Of a stretch of DNA of 64,000 nt, positions 50,456 through 59,410 are shown in pieces (positions within the stretch are counted from its first letter, which is position 1; each line of letters opens with the position of its first letter). The position numbers and the translations under genes were made by a program. The DNA is taken from the NCBI GenBank assembly GCA_023390175.1, contig JAEWDK010000006.1:186001-250000 (forward strand), read 5' to 3'. The DNA comes from Bacillota bacterium. Lineage in GTDB: Bacteria; Bacillota; Clostridia; Oscillospirales; Acutalibacteraceae. The notes beneath the pieces are model-generated. The model was not told the DNA's origin and searched no databases. It was given only the letters and a program-made list of their open reading frames with translations.

Positions 50456-50500
50456 GGCCGGGATGAGCACACATTCTGTTCTGTTTTATTTTTACATTAG

Positions 50501-50531
50501 AAAAGAGCTGCCGCTTTGCACGGCCAGCTCC
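50501..50531 (-). terminator. Terminator of the 50.5-kb lipoprotein gene
   Basis: On the minus strand GAGCTGGCCG pairs with CGGCAGCTC with a one-base bulge, followed by TTTTCTAA. Confidence 0.6.
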
Positions 50532-50549
50532 CAATAGAATTATTTTCCG

Positions 50550-51113
50550 TTATTTGCCGCTTGAAGCGGCCGACTCCGCGGAACTGACGCCCAAAAGCTG
50601 AAATCGGTTCGGCACATCGTCGCGCAGCAGCACCATGCTGTTGTAAAGGTCAGCCTTTGTACCCACGTCATACGGACAGGATTGCGGCAGGTTATAGCAA
50701 TAAACAAGGTTGCCCTTGGTTGCAAGATAGTCCGGCGCGGTACCGTCCAGTTTTTTTCCGGTGGAGTCCCACCATGACTTCGGAACGATTTTAATCGTTA
50801 AAAGCGGATTTTCTTTATCCCCCTGAAAAACAAAAGATACTGTGGTATATTTCACGATTCTTTTGGTTTCCTTCAATTCTTCGAGTGTAACCTGCGCAGT
50901 GTAGTTTTCACTTTCCCAGCTGTCCGGAATTGCAAAAGAAAAGCCGAGATCTTCATTGATATATGGTGCCTGAACAGCGGCTGCGCTGCTGGCGGGTGCA
51001 GCTGCTGCAATTGCAGTTCTTGTTTTCATAACCGGCGCTTCTTCTTTGGATGAGCACGCGGCAAGGGATACAAACAAAATAAACAGAAGTATCAAATGAA
51101 ATTGTTTCTTCAT
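50550..51113 (-). CDS. Lipoprotein of unknown function
   Basis: A 187-residue precursor with a lipoprotein signal peptide (lipobox LAAC, about residue 20), an Ala-rich linker and a single domain starting YINEDLGFSFAIPDSWESENY. GFSFAIPDSWE is a motif seen in many secreted Firmicute domains of the PsbP-like type. VSFVFQGDKENPLLTIKIV forms the central strands. Function unknown. A perfect AAAGGAGGAAATG ribosome binding site precedes the ATG. Confidence 0.78.
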   Translation of the reverse strand: MKKQFHLILLFILFVSLAACSSKEEAPVMKTRTAIAAAAPASSAAAVQAPYINEDLGFSFAIPDSWESENYTAQVTLEELKETKRIVKYTTVSFVFQGDKENPLLTIKIVPKSWWDSTGKKLDGTAPDYLATKGNLVYCYNLPQSCPYDVGTKADLYNSMVLLRDDVPNRFQLLGVSSAESAASSGK

Positions 51114-51191
51114 ACATTTCCTCCTTTCGGACGATAGTTATACGGCTACATCATATTCTCTTGCATTGTAAAAGTCAATTATCATGTATAT

Positions 51192-51212
51192 ATTGTAATA
51201 AATCGTTACAAT
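51192..51212. promoter_or_regulatory. Inverted repeat ATTGTAA-N7-TTACAAT before azlC
   Basis: A perfect 7-7-7 inverted repeat between the divergent lipoprotein and azlC genes, about 45 bases before azlC. A likely operator for one or both; the regulator is not in the window. Confidence 0.5.
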
Positions 51213-51255
51213 ACTGTTACTATTTTACAAAAGCCTTTTGTCGGGGGTGCGGCTG

Positions 51256-51975
51256 TTGGATGAAAAAAAGAAAGCGCTGAAAGCGGCGTTCCCGGTAACC
51301 ATACCGGTTATGACGGGTTACCTTTTTATCGGCGTCGCCTACGGGATGCTGATGACGAGCAGGGGATATGCCCCCGGCTGGTCAATTTTAATGAGCCTGT
51401 TTGTTTACGCCGGTTCCATGCAGTTTGTGGCTGTAAATTTTTTTGCCGGCACGGTGAATTGGATTACAATTATATTTGTCACTTTTATGGTGAATATCAG
51501 GCATGTTTTTTATGGGCTGTCCATGCTGACCAAATTCCGCGATATGGGCCGTAAAAAGCCTTATATGATTTTTTCGCTGACGGATGAGACCTTTTCGCTG
51601 CTGTGTTCCGCCAATGCGCCAAAAGGGGTCAGCCAAAACCGGTTCTTATTTTTTATCGCGCTTTTGGACCAGCTCTACTGGGTTGCGGGTTCCGTGCTGG
51701 GCGGAATTGCCGGCTCGCTGGTTCCGTTCAATACAAAGGGAATTGATTTTGCCATGACGGCGCTGTTTGTTGTTATTTTTGTGGAACAGTGGCAGTCCTG
51801 TGAAAATCATCTGCCGGCCGTCGCCGGAGTGGCATCTTCGCTGCTGTGCCTTATTGTGTTTGGCGCCTCTAATTTTATCCTGCCGTCCATGGTGGTTATT
51901 GTGCTGATTCTTACCGCCTCTTACCGCCGGCCGAAAGCGGCGGGGAAGATGGAGGACGGTGAAGAAAATGGCTAG
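51256..51975 (+). CDS. azlC: AzlC family branched-chain amino acid exporter, large subunit
   Basis: With AzlD it exports branched-chain amino acids or analogues such as azaleucine. The 239-residue protein has about seven membrane helices and the AzlC blocks FPVTIPVMTGYLFIGVAYG, SLFVYAGSMQFVAVNFF, MVNIRHVFYGLSM and DETFSLLCSA. I start at a TTG at 51256, 8 bases after CGGGGGTG; an in-frame TTG at 51238 lies before that site. It overlaps the azlD start by 8 bases. Confidence 0.9.
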   Translation: MDEKKKALKAAFPVTIPVMTGYLFIGVAYGMLMTSRGYAPGWSILMSLFVYAGSMQFVAVNFFAGTVNWITIIFVTFMVNIRHVFYGLSMLTKFRDMGRKKPYMIFSLTDETFSLLCSANAPKGVSQNRFLFFIALLDQLYWVAGSVLGGIAGSLVPFNTKGIDFAMTALFVVIFVEQWQSCENHLPAVAGVASSLLCLIVFGASNFILPSMVVIVLILTASYRRPKAAGKMEDGEENG

Positions 51976-52300
51976 CATCCCGGTTTCACTCGGCATTGTC
52001 GCCGTTGTTGCATTTGTCACGCTCTGTACCCGCGCGCTTCCGTTTTTCCTGTTCCGTAATCATGCGAAAATTCCGCGGTTTGTCTTTTACCTCGGCAAGG
52101 TTCTTCCGTTTTCGGTTATGGGTATGCTGATTGTTTACTGCCTGAAATCCACTCCCGTACTTGCTTACCCGTTCGGCCTGCCGGAACTGATTGCCGTGAC
52201 CGCCGTTGTCCTTTTGCATGTTTGGAAACACAGTACCTTTTTAAGCGTGGGTGCCGGTACAGTATTGTATATGCTGCTTGTTCAGTTTGTGTTTATTTAA
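51968..52300 (+). CDS. azlD: AzlD family small subunit
   Basis: A 110-residue membrane protein with four predicted helices: TLCTRALPFFLF near the start, KVLPFSVMGMLIVYCLK in the middle and VTAVVLLHVWKHSTFLSVGAGT near the end. It overlaps the end of azlC and is the usual second subunit of the exporter. The ATG at 51968 is used; an in-frame GTG lies 9 bases earlier. The DUF188 gene follows after 15 bases. Confidence 0.9.
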   Translation: MASIPVSLGIVAVVAFVTLCTRALPFFLFRNHAKIPRFVFYLGKVLPFSVMGMLIVYCLKSTPVLAYPFGLPELIAVTAVVLLHVWKHSTFLSVGAGTVLYMLLVQFVFI

Positions 52301-52315
52301 CAGGAGAGGGGAACC

Positions 52316-52753
52316 ATGAAAATTTTGGTCGACGCGGATGCCTGCCCGGTAAAAGAAATTATTGTCAGGCGGGCGCAGCAAAGGGATATTCCTGTAACGA
52401 TGCTAATCGATACCAGTCATATTTTAAACGACGGATACAGCCAGATCATTACGGTGGACAAGGGCCGTGACAGCGCGGATATCCGCCTTGTAAACCTGAT
52501 TGAACCGGGCGACCTTGTTGTGACGCAGGATTTTGGTGTGGCGGCCATGGCGCTTGCAAAGGGTGCGAAGGTGCTGAACCAGAACGGCATGGTTTATGAC
52601 AACAGCAACATGGACCGCCTTCTGTTTGAACGTGCGCTTGGGCAGGAGGTTCGCCGTGCCGGGGGCAGAACCGGAAAAATAAAAAAACGTACCAAGGCGG
52701 ACGATGAAGCATTTGAACGCGCGTTTCTGCACATGCTGGCAAGGAACGAATAA
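52316..52753 (+). CDS. YaiI/YqxD family protein (DUF188)
   Basis: A 145-residue protein beginning KILVDADACPVKEIIVRRAQ, with DRLLFERALGQEVRRAGGRT near the C-terminus and DSADIRLVNLIEPGDLVVTQDFGVAAMAL in the middle. These are the hallmarks of YaiI/YqxD. Asp residues at 5, 7 and 62 and the fold suggest a PIN-like nuclease site, but activity is not established. It follows azlD closely and is probably in the same transcript. Confidence 0.92.
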   Translation: MKILVDADACPVKEIIVRRAQQRDIPVTMLIDTSHILNDGYSQIITVDKGRDSADIRLVNLIEPGDLVVTQDFGVAAMALAKGAKVLNQNGMVYDNSNMDRLLFERALGQEVRRAGGRTGKIKKRTKADDEAFERAFLHMLARNE

Positions 52754-52794
52754 ACTGCGGGACACTCCCAAAAGGAATTTCTTTTGCTTTTCGG

Positions 52795-52822
52795 TTGACA
52801 AAATAAAAATCCGTGATATAAT
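52795..52822 (+). promoter_or_regulatory. Promoter of the FAD-dependent protein
   Basis: TTGACA (52795-52800), 16 bases, TATAAT (52817-52822), about 42 bases before the start. Confidence 0.75.
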
Positions 52823-52863
52823 ACTACTGTTTTGCCCGAAATTAAATAGTTAGGATGAATGTA

Positions 52864-54282
52864 ATGTACGATTATGACGTGATCGTAATTGGTGCCGGTC
52901 CTTCCGGCATTTTTACCGCGCTGGAGCTCGACCGGCTTGCACCTGAAAAAAAGGTGCTTATTGTTGACTCCGGCAGCGAAATTTCAAAACGCGCCTGCCC
53001 GGCAAGAACCTCCGGTCAGTGCGCCCACTGCAAGACCTGCAATATTATGAACGGCTGGGCCGGTGCGGGTGCTTTTTCCGACGGCAAGCTTTCCCTTTCC
53101 GAGGAAGTCGGCGGTAATATTACGGACTATATGTCCGTTGAAAAGGCGCGGGAACTGATTCATTACGCCGATGAGGCTTATCTGCATTTCGGCGCACCGG
53201 ACAAGGTGTTCGGTAAAAGCGACAAGTTTGCCGAAAAGGTTTCATATGATGCGCGCAGGGAGAATATTCAGCTGATTCCCTGCCCGGTTCGGCACATGGG
53301 GACGGAATACTCGTTTGAGGTGCTGCGCGGAATGTATGATTATCTTGCCGGCCGCCCGAATTTTGAATTCCGGGCGCACACCAGCGCCGATACCATTTAT
53401 ATTGAAAACGGCAAGGCAGAGGGTGTTTGGCTCATCGGCAGCGACGGGGAACGCAAACTGGTTCGCGCCCCTTACGTGGTTGCCGCCCCGGGCCGCGGCG
53501 GCGCGGAATGGCTTGCCCGCATTGCGCAGGAAAACAAGCTGAGCACCACAAACAACGAAGTGGATATCGGCGTGCGTGTCGAGGTGCCGAACGCGGTCAT
53601 GGATCATTTGACCAAAAACCTGTACGAGGCAAAACTTGTGTATTACTCCGACACGTTTGAAAACAAGGTGAGAACCTTCTGCATGAATCCGGGCGGCATT
53701 GTCAGCGAGGAGCATTACGACGGCGGCATCAACGGCGGAATCGCAGTGGTAAACGGCCATTCCTACGCGGACGAGGACAAGCACAGCGAAAACACCAACT
53801 TTGCAATGCTTGTTTCCACTAAGTTCACCGAACCGTTTAATCAGCCGATTGAATACGGCAGGTATATCGCTCAGCTGGGCAATATGCTTACCGGCGGCGG
53901 GATTATGGTGCAGCGCCTTGGCGACCTGCTGCTTGGCAGGCGTACGGACAGCACCCGCCTGCAAAAATCCACAACCATCCCCACACTGAAAAACGCGGTG
54001 CCGGGCGACCTTTCCTTCGTGTTGCCGCACCGTCACCTCACCAGTATTGTGGAGTCGCTGCGTGCGTTCGATAAGCTTGCTCCCGGCCTGTATTCGAAAA
54101 ACACATTGCTTTACGGCGTGGAAGTAAAATTCTATTCCTCAAAAATCTCTGTTACAAATCATTTTGAAACGGCAATTCCGAATCTGTACGCCATCGGTGA
54201 CGGTGCGGGCATTACCCGCGGCCTGATGCAGGCCTCCGTAACGGGCGTTGTTGTGGCAAGGAATATCGCGAATAAGAAATAA
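52864..54282 (+). CDS. FAD-dependent dehydrogenase-like protein (COG2509 type)
   Basis: A 472-residue flavoprotein. The FAD dinucleotide motif is VIVIGAGPSGIFTALEL, there is a Cys-rich turn CPARTSGQCAHCKTCN (about 41-57), and the C-terminus has IPNLYAIGDGAGITRGLMQASVTG, the FAD ribityl site. The CPAR...C-x2-C-x2-C segment is conserved in this family and may bind a metal or act in redox. The reaction is unknown. I start at the ATG at 52864, 7 bases after TAGGA; an in-frame ATG at 52855 overlaps that site. Own promoter and terminator. Confidence 0.87.
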   Translation: MYDYDVIVIGAGPSGIFTALELDRLAPEKKVLIVDSGSEISKRACPARTSGQCAHCKTCNIMNGWAGAGAFSDGKLSLSEEVGGNITDYMSVEKARELIHYADEAYLHFGAPDKVFGKSDKFAEKVSYDARRENIQLIPCPVRHMGTEYSFEVLRGMYDYLAGRPNFEFRAHTSADTIYIENGKAEGVWLIGSDGERKLVRAPYVVAAPGRGGAEWLARIAQENKLSTTNNEVDIGVRVEVPNAVMDHLTKNLYEAKLVYYSDTFENKVRTFCMNPGGIVSEEHYDGGINGGIAVVNGHSYADEDKHSENTNFAMLVSTKFTEPFNQPIEYGRYIAQLGNMLTGGGIMVQRLGDLLLGRRTDSTRLQKSTTIPTLKNAVPGDLSFVLPHRHLTSIVESLRAFDKLAPGLYSKNTLLYGVEVKFYSSKISVTNHFETAIPNLYAIGDGAGITRGLMQASVTGVVVARNIANKK

Positions 54283-54335
54283 GCAAAATGGCAACGAAAG
54301 CCGCGTCGGCTACAGCCGGCGTAAATCAAATTTTG

Positions 54336-54376
54336 AAAGACGGCGGATCCGGCTGCGGCTGGGTTCGCCGTCTTTT
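54336..54376 (+). terminator. Terminator of the FAD-dependent protein
   Basis: AAAGACGGCG (54336-54345) pairs with CGCCGTCTTT (54366-54375), a structured loop between, then T residues. Confidence 0.8.
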
Positions 54377-54439
54377 TATGCATGTGTTACAAAAAAGAAC
54401 ATATATTTAAATTAGAATAACATGCAAGGGGGGCTTATT

Positions 54440-55456
54440 TTGTCAGTTTCCGTAATGAATTATTTTATCAATTCCAACAGCGCGCGGGGTTACGTCAGCT
54501 TTTTTAAATCCAATTACGGCGGGCTGGATTCCGTTATCCGGCTTGGGGGCTACCCGTCCGTCGTCGCTTCGGATATTTTAAGCGGTGTCTGCAACCGGGC
54601 ACGGGAAAAGGATTTGCGCACCGAGCTGATTCATAATCCGCTTGACAACTCACTGGAAGGCGTGATTGTGCCGCAACTGAAGGCCGGCGCGATCAACTAC
54701 CCGCTCTATGGCGACGGGGAATACCATATTGCGACAATACTGAATGATGAAGATCTGAGCCGCACGCGCGCCTGTCTTGCGGCGGCGCACAGCCACTTTG
54801 CCGCCGCGCTGCAGATTCATGACAAATGGGAGAAAATTTATATTTCCAACATGGATTTTGCCGCTGCGGACCGGCTTGCCGCCGAAACGACTGAAAAGCT
54901 GATCGGGCAGAATTCGCTCGGGAAAAAAGGGAATACCTTCGACCGCTTTTTCGGCGCGGCTACAACCGAGGGGGCGTTCGACTACATTGAAAACCTTACT
55001 GCGGAGCTCGGCCACCGGTACTTTATCAAGGGCCGGCCGGGCACGGGGAAGTCCACCTTTTTAAAGCGGATTGCCGAAAGCGCGGTTTCGGCCGGATTTG
55101 ACGCGGAGCTCTACCACTGTGCTTTTGACCCCAACAGCTTTGATATGGTGATTTTGCGTGAACTGAGCCTTTGTCTGTTTGACAGTACGCCGCCGCATGA
55201 ATATTTTCCTTCCCGCCCCGGCGACGAGGTGATCGATATTTATAAAGCGGCGGTCGCCGATAAGACCGACGAAAAATACCGGTCGGAAATTACGGCGATC
55301 TCGTTAGATTACAAGGCGGAAATCGCCAAAGCCACCAAACAGCTGGGCAGGGCGAAGCGGTACTATGACGAGGTTCAGCGCGGGTATCTGGCGAAAATTG
55401 ATGCCGAAGCACTGGAAGCGGCAGAGCAGAAAATCCATAAAGCAATTTTTGGCTGA
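54440..55456 (+). CDS. PRK06851-type duplicated P-loop protein with inactive first domain
   Basis: A 338-residue protein made of two similar halves. The second half has a full Walker A, GRPGTGKST (198-206). The matching position in the first half reads LGGYPSVVASD (about 35-45), with no Lys-Ser/Thr, so it cannot bind ATP in the usual way. The halves align elsewhere: ELIHNPLDNSLEGVIVPQL against ELYHCAFDPNSFDMVILREL. A Lys/Glu-rich coiled coil closes the protein. I start at a TTG at 54440, 7 bases after AAGGGGGG. The family has no defined function. Confidence 0.78.
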   Translation: MSVSVMNYFINSNSARGYVSFFKSNYGGLDSVIRLGGYPSVVASDILSGVCNRAREKDLRTELIHNPLDNSLEGVIVPQLKAGAINYPLYGDGEYHIATILNDEDLSRTRACLAAAHSHFAAALQIHDKWEKIYISNMDFAAADRLAAETTEKLIGQNSLGKKGNTFDRFFGAATTEGAFDYIENLTAELGHRYFIKGRPGTGKSTFLKRIAESAVSAGFDAELYHCAFDPNSFDMVILRELSLCLFDSTPPHEYFPSRPGDEVIDIYKAAVADKTDEKYRSEITAISLDYKAEIAKATKQLGRAKRYYDEVQRGYLAKIDAEALEAAEQKIHKAIFG

Positions 55457-55474
55457 TCAAAAGCTTTGCAAATA

Positions 55475-55513
55475 AAAAGGTGCTGTCCACAGAAATAGTG
55501 GATAGCACCTTCA
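55475..55513. terminator. Bidirectional terminator after the P-loop protein
   Basis: AAGGTGCTGTCCAC (55477-55490) pairs with GTGGATAGCACCTT (55498-55511) with one G-T pair. Confidence 0.87.
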
Positions 55514-55525
55514 TTAAATACTGAA

Positions 55526-56239
55526 TTATGACGCGAAAACCGCTTTGAGTGGCATTCCCCGCAGCATGGGAACGGACTGGGCAATGGTTTCACCGATCAG
55601 CCTGTGCCCGTTTTCATTCGGATGGATTCCGTCCTCGCAAATCAAATTTTGATAATTCCCTGTTTTCAGGAACGCGCTGCTGATGTCGATCAGCGGAATG
55701 TGATGTTCCATGGCAAGGCGGCAAACCGCCAGATTGTACATTTCATGCCAGCGGTAAATATACTCGATATCGCCAAGAAAATGAAGGATGTTTTCCGCAT
55801 TCAGCCCGCGCGAAATCCAGGCAAAGTACCGCTTGGCGTCAATTGGCGGAAGCGAAAGCAGTACCGGGCTGCCGCCGCATTGCTCCACTTCGTCAATCAT
55901 TTCGGAATAATGCGCTTCAAAATCCGCAACCGGTGTTTTTGCGGCGTGGGCAATTTCGGGCGCGGCCGAAACCTTTGCCCAGTCAAAGTCGCAGTCGTTG
56001 CCGCCGAATTCCAATACCGTGTAATCGTATTGATGCAGTTCATCCTGATGCTTTTTCAGAATTTCGCCGCCCTTTGTGACTGTGCATCCGAATTTAGAAT
56101 AGTTGCTCACGGCAATGTTGGTTCCTTTTTCCAGCATATTGAGAAAACTGTCTTTTAGCAGCATGTATTTTTTATGGACGCTGTCAAATACAACGCCTTT
56201 AGAAACCGAATCGCCAAAAACGCAGATGGATTGAATCAT
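55526..56239 (-). CDS. SGNH/GDSL hydrolase
   Basis: A 237-residue esterase-type enzyme with the four SGNH blocks: FGDSVSKGVVFD (Ser), a Gly in KFGCTVTKGGEIL, EFGGNDCDFDW (Asn) and CEDGIHPNENGHRL (Asp-His). No signal peptide, so it acts in the cytoplasm. Substrates of the family include acyl esters and acetylated sugars; this one is unknown. The ATG at 56239 follows AAAGGGAG; the longer frame to 56317 runs through the promoter. Confidence 0.9.
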   Translation of the reverse strand: MIQSICVFGDSVSKGVVFDSVHKKYMLLKDSFLNMLEKGTNIAVSNYSKFGCTVTKGGEILKKHQDELHQYDYTVLEFGGNDCDFDWAKVSAAPEIAHAAKTPVADFEAHYSEMIDEVEQCGGSPVLLSLPPIDAKRYFAWISRGLNAENILHFLGDIEYIYRWHEMYNLAVCRLAMEHHIPLIDISSAFLKTGNYQNLICEDGIHPNENGHRLIGETIAQSVPMLRGMPLKAVFAS

Positions 56240-56288
56240 AACAGCACTCCCTTTGTAATTATGAAAAATTTGTGATGTAATATTAAAT

Positions 56289-56317
56289 ACTATATAACAT
56301 AAAAATTTGCATGTCAA
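56289..56317 (-). promoter_or_regulatory. Promoter of the SGNH hydrolase gene
   Basis: On the minus strand TTGACA and TATAGT are separated by 17 bases. Confidence 0.75.
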
Positions 56318-56461
56318 TATTATATCAAAAAGTTTATATGTTATTCATAATACTATAATATATCTCCGGATGTTCTGCCGAAAATTTTATACAGCTGTTT
56401 ATGATTCCGCCTTTTCGATTTTTTCGAAAAATCAAAATAAATTTGAGCAGGATGAAAACAG

Positions 56462-56491
56462 CCCTTGCTCCCGAACGGCAGGGAGCAAGGG
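56462..56491 (-). terminator. Terminator of the asparaginase gene
   Basis: A perfect 11-bp stem (56462-56472 with 56481-56491) just past the asparaginase stop; the minus strand continues GCTGTTTTC. Confidence 0.8.
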
Positions 56492-56496
56492 TTGCT

Positions 56497-57492
56497 TTAT
56501 GTTAAACTGATTTCACCCACATAATTCGTGGAAAAAATCCGCTTGATTTCCTCCGGACGCTCCGTTTTGCCCAGTGCCCACATCAGCTTGGTCACAGCGG
56601 CTTCCGTGGTCATGTCAAACGCCTGTAAAACACCGGTCTCCAGCGCTTTTTTTCCGGCCTGATAAATGGTGAAGTCGCTTCGCTCATACAGGCACTGGCT
56701 GCAAACCACCACCGAGATTCCGCTGTCCACCATTTTTTGTAATTTTGAGATCAAGTTCCGCCGCACGAAATTGAGCCCGCCCGCGCCGAATGCTTCAATC
56801 ACAATCCCTTTGTAATTCATTTTTAACAGCATGTCGAAAATTTCCGGGTCAAGGCCCGGCGTTAATTTTATCAGGAACACCCGGTTGCACAGCCGGTCTT
56901 CCAGCGCAAACGCGCCCTCCCGGCGGGGCAGAACGCTTTCGTTCAGCTCCAGCCCGCCCGCGTCCACAGTTGCTGCGCAGGGGCAGTTCACGCTTTCAAA
57001 CGCGTCAAACGCGGTGGTGCGTACCTTTACCGCACGTGTGCCCAACATCACCCGCCGGTTGAACGCGACAAAAACGCCCGCTTTTCCGGAAGCGGCCATT
57101 GCAAACGCACAGCGTAGATTTTCAATCCCATCGGTCAGCGGGTGCCCGATGGGCAGCTGCGAGCCGGTAATAACCACGGGAATGGGGATATTCCGCAGCA
57201 TGAACGACAATACCGAGGCAGTGTATGCCATAGTATCCGTTCCGTGGGTCAAAACAATCCCGTCATAGTTTATGTATTCACGCGCTGCGGCGCGCGCCAT
57301 GCACTGCCATTCCTCCGGCTGAATATTCGAGCTGTCCAGCTGGAACAGATTTTTAATTTTAACCTCGTAATCGGATGTAACACCGCTGATAAAAGCGGCA
57401 AGGTGCTGCCCGTTCAGCGACGGGGCCAGCCCCTCGCCGGTTTGCTCCGAAGCGATTGTGCCGCCGGTTGTAATCAGTAGTATCTTTTTCAT
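56497..57492 (-). CDS. ansA: L-asparaginase, type I (cytoplasmic)
   Basis: Hydrolyses asparagine to aspartate and ammonia. The 331-residue protein has both Thr motifs: TTGGTIASEQTGEG (nucleophile Thr) and VLTHGTDTMAYTAS (second Thr-Asp). VITGSQLPIGHPLTDG and IVIEAFGAGG follow. No signal peptide and the size mark the cytoplasmic type I. The ATG follows GGAGGGCAGC. Monocistronic with a terminator, divergent from the Bce-type regulator gene. Confidence 0.92.
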   Translation of the reverse strand: MKKILLITTGGTIASEQTGEGLAPSLNGQHLAAFISGVTSDYEVKIKNLFQLDSSNIQPEEWQCMARAAAREYINYDGIVLTHGTDTMAYTASVLSFMLRNIPIPVVITGSQLPIGHPLTDGIENLRCAFAMAASGKAGVFVAFNRRVMLGTRAVKVRTTAFDAFESVNCPCAATVDAGGLELNESVLPRREGAFALEDRLCNRVFLIKLTPGLDPEIFDMLLKMNYKGIVIEAFGAGGLNFVRRNLISKLQKMVDSGISVVVCSQCLYERSDFTIYQAGKKALETGVLQAFDMTTEAAVTKLMWALGKTERPEEIKRIFSTNYVGEISLT

Positions 57493-57652
57493 GCTGCCCT
57501 CCGGTCCATGGTCAGAATTTTGTCTTTTCTATTATATTTTATTTTTAAGAAAAGAAAATTGTTTTTGAGTATTATATTACCACGAAACACAGGCAAAGTA
57601 AATTCGGGCGGGTAAAATTCGGCAGCTCCGTTGCCTGTTCAGCGTGAGCACA

Positions 57653-57681
57653 TTGCGCCGACCGAAAGGATACGCTATAAT
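57653..57681 (+). promoter_or_regulatory. Promoter of the Bce-type two-component system
   Basis: TTGCGC (57653-57658), 17 bases, TATAAT (57676-57681), about 60 bases before the response regulator. Confidence 0.6.
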
Positions 57682-57742
57682 GAAGGAAAATGTGCTGTTG
57701 CAACGGACAGAACTCCCACCGGAAAAGAAAGGATGACTTGCT

Positions 57743-58408
57743 GTGGCTGCAATTTTTATTGTAGAAGATGATGTAAAAATAAGAAACGAACTGACCAAGC
57801 TGCTCCAAAAATACGGATATGAGTGCTTTTCATCGGATGATTTTTCTCATATGCCGGAGGTTGTGCTCAACCAAAACCCGCAGCTTGTTTTGCTGGATAT
57901 CAACCTGCCCGTTTATGACGGGTATTATATTTGCCGTGAAATCCGCCGCCGGTCCCAAATTCCAATTGTTATTGTCACCAGTCGCGACAGCGAGGCGGAC
58001 GAGCTGATGAGCATGAACTTGGGCGCGGATGACTTTGTTACCAAGCCGTACAACACACAAATTCTGCTTGCGCGAATCGCCTCTGTGTTAAAGCGCGCTT
58101 ACCCCAGCGAACCGGCGAGCACCCTTTCCCACCAGGGGCTGGAACTGGACTTATCCAGGAGTACGGCACGCTTTCAGGGTAAAGAAGTGGAGCTGGCCAA
58201 AAACGAGCTTCGTATTTTACGCCTGCTGATTCGGGATAAAGGCCGTATTATCCCGCGGGATGAGATTATGAACGACTTGTGGCAGTCGGAGGAATTCGTG
58301 GACGACAACACGCTTACGGTCAATATCAACCGGCTGCGTAAAAAACTCGAAAGCATCGGAATTGAAGATTACCTGATTACAAAACGCGGGCAGGGATATT
58401 TGGTATGA
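57743..58408 (+). CDS. BceR-type response regulator
   Basis: A 221-residue OmpR-family regulator. The receiver has VEDD (8-11 region), phospho-acceptor Asp in LVLLDINLPVYDG and Lys in FVTKPYNTQILLARI. The winged helix ends VNINRLRKKLESIG and TKRGQGYLV. It is the first gene of a response regulator, kinase, ATPase, permease set, the typical order of peptide-antibiotic detoxification modules. The GTG start follows AAAGGA at 9 bases. Its stop overlaps the kinase start (ATGA). It should activate the transporter promoter through the repeat at 59411-59439. Confidence 0.92.
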   Translation: MAAIFIVEDDVKIRNELTKLLQKYGYECFSSDDFSHMPEVVLNQNPQLVLLDINLPVYDGYYICREIRRRSQIPIVIVTSRDSEADELMSMNLGADDFVTKPYNTQILLARIASVLKRAYPSEPASTLSHQGLELDLSRSTARFQGKEVELAKNELRILRLLIRDKGRIIPRDEIMNDLWQSEEFVDDNTLTVNINRLRKKLESIGIEDYLITKRGQGYLV

Positions 58409-59409
58409 AACTGAAGAATTTTTTACGGGACAAGCTCATTTCCATTATTATTGCGGTCTTAACCTCTGCCTTTTGCGTTTCCCTTTTCGGGGTGCTTGGC
58501 CTTGGCGGATACGCGGCGGTTTTTGTGGCGGGCCTTATCCTGCTCGGGCAGGCTGCCGCACTGGCAATCGAATTTTTTCAGAAACGCGCGTTTTACAACA
58601 CTCTGCTGCAAAGCCTGGAAAAGCTTGACCGAAAGTGTCTTCTTTCCGAAATGATAGAGGAGCCTTCCTTTTACGAGGGCAGGATATTATGCGAGGTCAC
58701 AAAGGCCGCCAATAAATCGATGAATGATGAAATTGCGGGTTACCGCCGCGCTTCACAGGAATACCGCGAATACATTGAAACGTGGGTTCACGAAGTAAAA
58801 ACGCCGATTTCATCCAGCCGGCTTATTGTTGAAAATAATAAAAACGAGATCACGCTTAATCTATATGAAGAACTTGTTAAAATTGAAAATTATGTGGATC
58901 AGGCGCTCTTCTATTCCCGCAGCAATACGGTGGAAAAGGATTATGTCATTAAACAGTCAACCCTCAAGGGGCTTGTCAACTCGGTGCTTCGGAAAAACTC
59001 CGCCCTGCTCATCGAAGGTAAAATCAGTGTGCGCACCTCCGCGCTTGATAAAACGGTTTTTACCGATGTAAAATGGACAGATTTTATCCTTGGGCAGATT
59101 CTGATGAATGCGGTGAAATATCGCAACAGTTCCCCTGAAATTGAAATTTACGGCATGCAGAGTGAAAACAGTGTAACGCTGGTGATTTCAGACAATGGCA
59201 TTGGAATTCCGAAAAACGATTTGGAACGGGTGTTTGATAAAGGTTTTACCGGTGCGAACGGCCGAATGACCGCAAAATCCACGGGGCTTGGCCTTTACCT
59301 GTGCAAAAAACTCTGCATCAAGCTGAACCTCGGAATTTCCATTGCGTCAACCGAAAATTCCGGCACAATGGTTTCCATTGTGTTCCCCAAAAGCAACATG
59401 TACGCGTGA
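58405..59409 (+). CDS. BceS-type intramembrane-sensing histidine kinase
   Basis: A 334-residue kinase with two closely spaced TM helices (about 12-34 and 36-58) and almost no extracellular loop, so it cannot bind a ligand itself. The phospho-accepting His is in ETWVHEVKTPISSSRL, and the ATPase domain has ILMNAVKYRNSS, DNGIGIPKNDLERVFDKGFTG and STGLGLYLC. WVHEVKTPI is the hallmark of BceS. In this family the kinase reads the state of the partner transporter. Confidence 0.93.
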   Translation: MKLKNFLRDKLISIIIAVLTSAFCVSLFGVLGLGGYAAVFVAGLILLGQAAALAIEFFQKRAFYNTLLQSLEKLDRKCLLSEMIEEPSFYEGRILCEVTKAANKSMNDEIAGYRRASQEYREYIETWVHEVKTPISSSRLIVENNKNEITLNLYEELVKIENYVDQALFYSRSNTVEKDYVIKQSTLKGLVNSVLRKNSALLIEGKISVRTSALDKTVFTDVKWTDFILGQILMNAVKYRNSSPEIEIYGMQSENSVTLVISDNGIGIPKNDLERVFDKGFTGANGRMTAKSTGLGLYLCKKLCIKLNLGISIASTENSGTMVSIVFPKSNMYA

Positions 59410-59410
59410 A

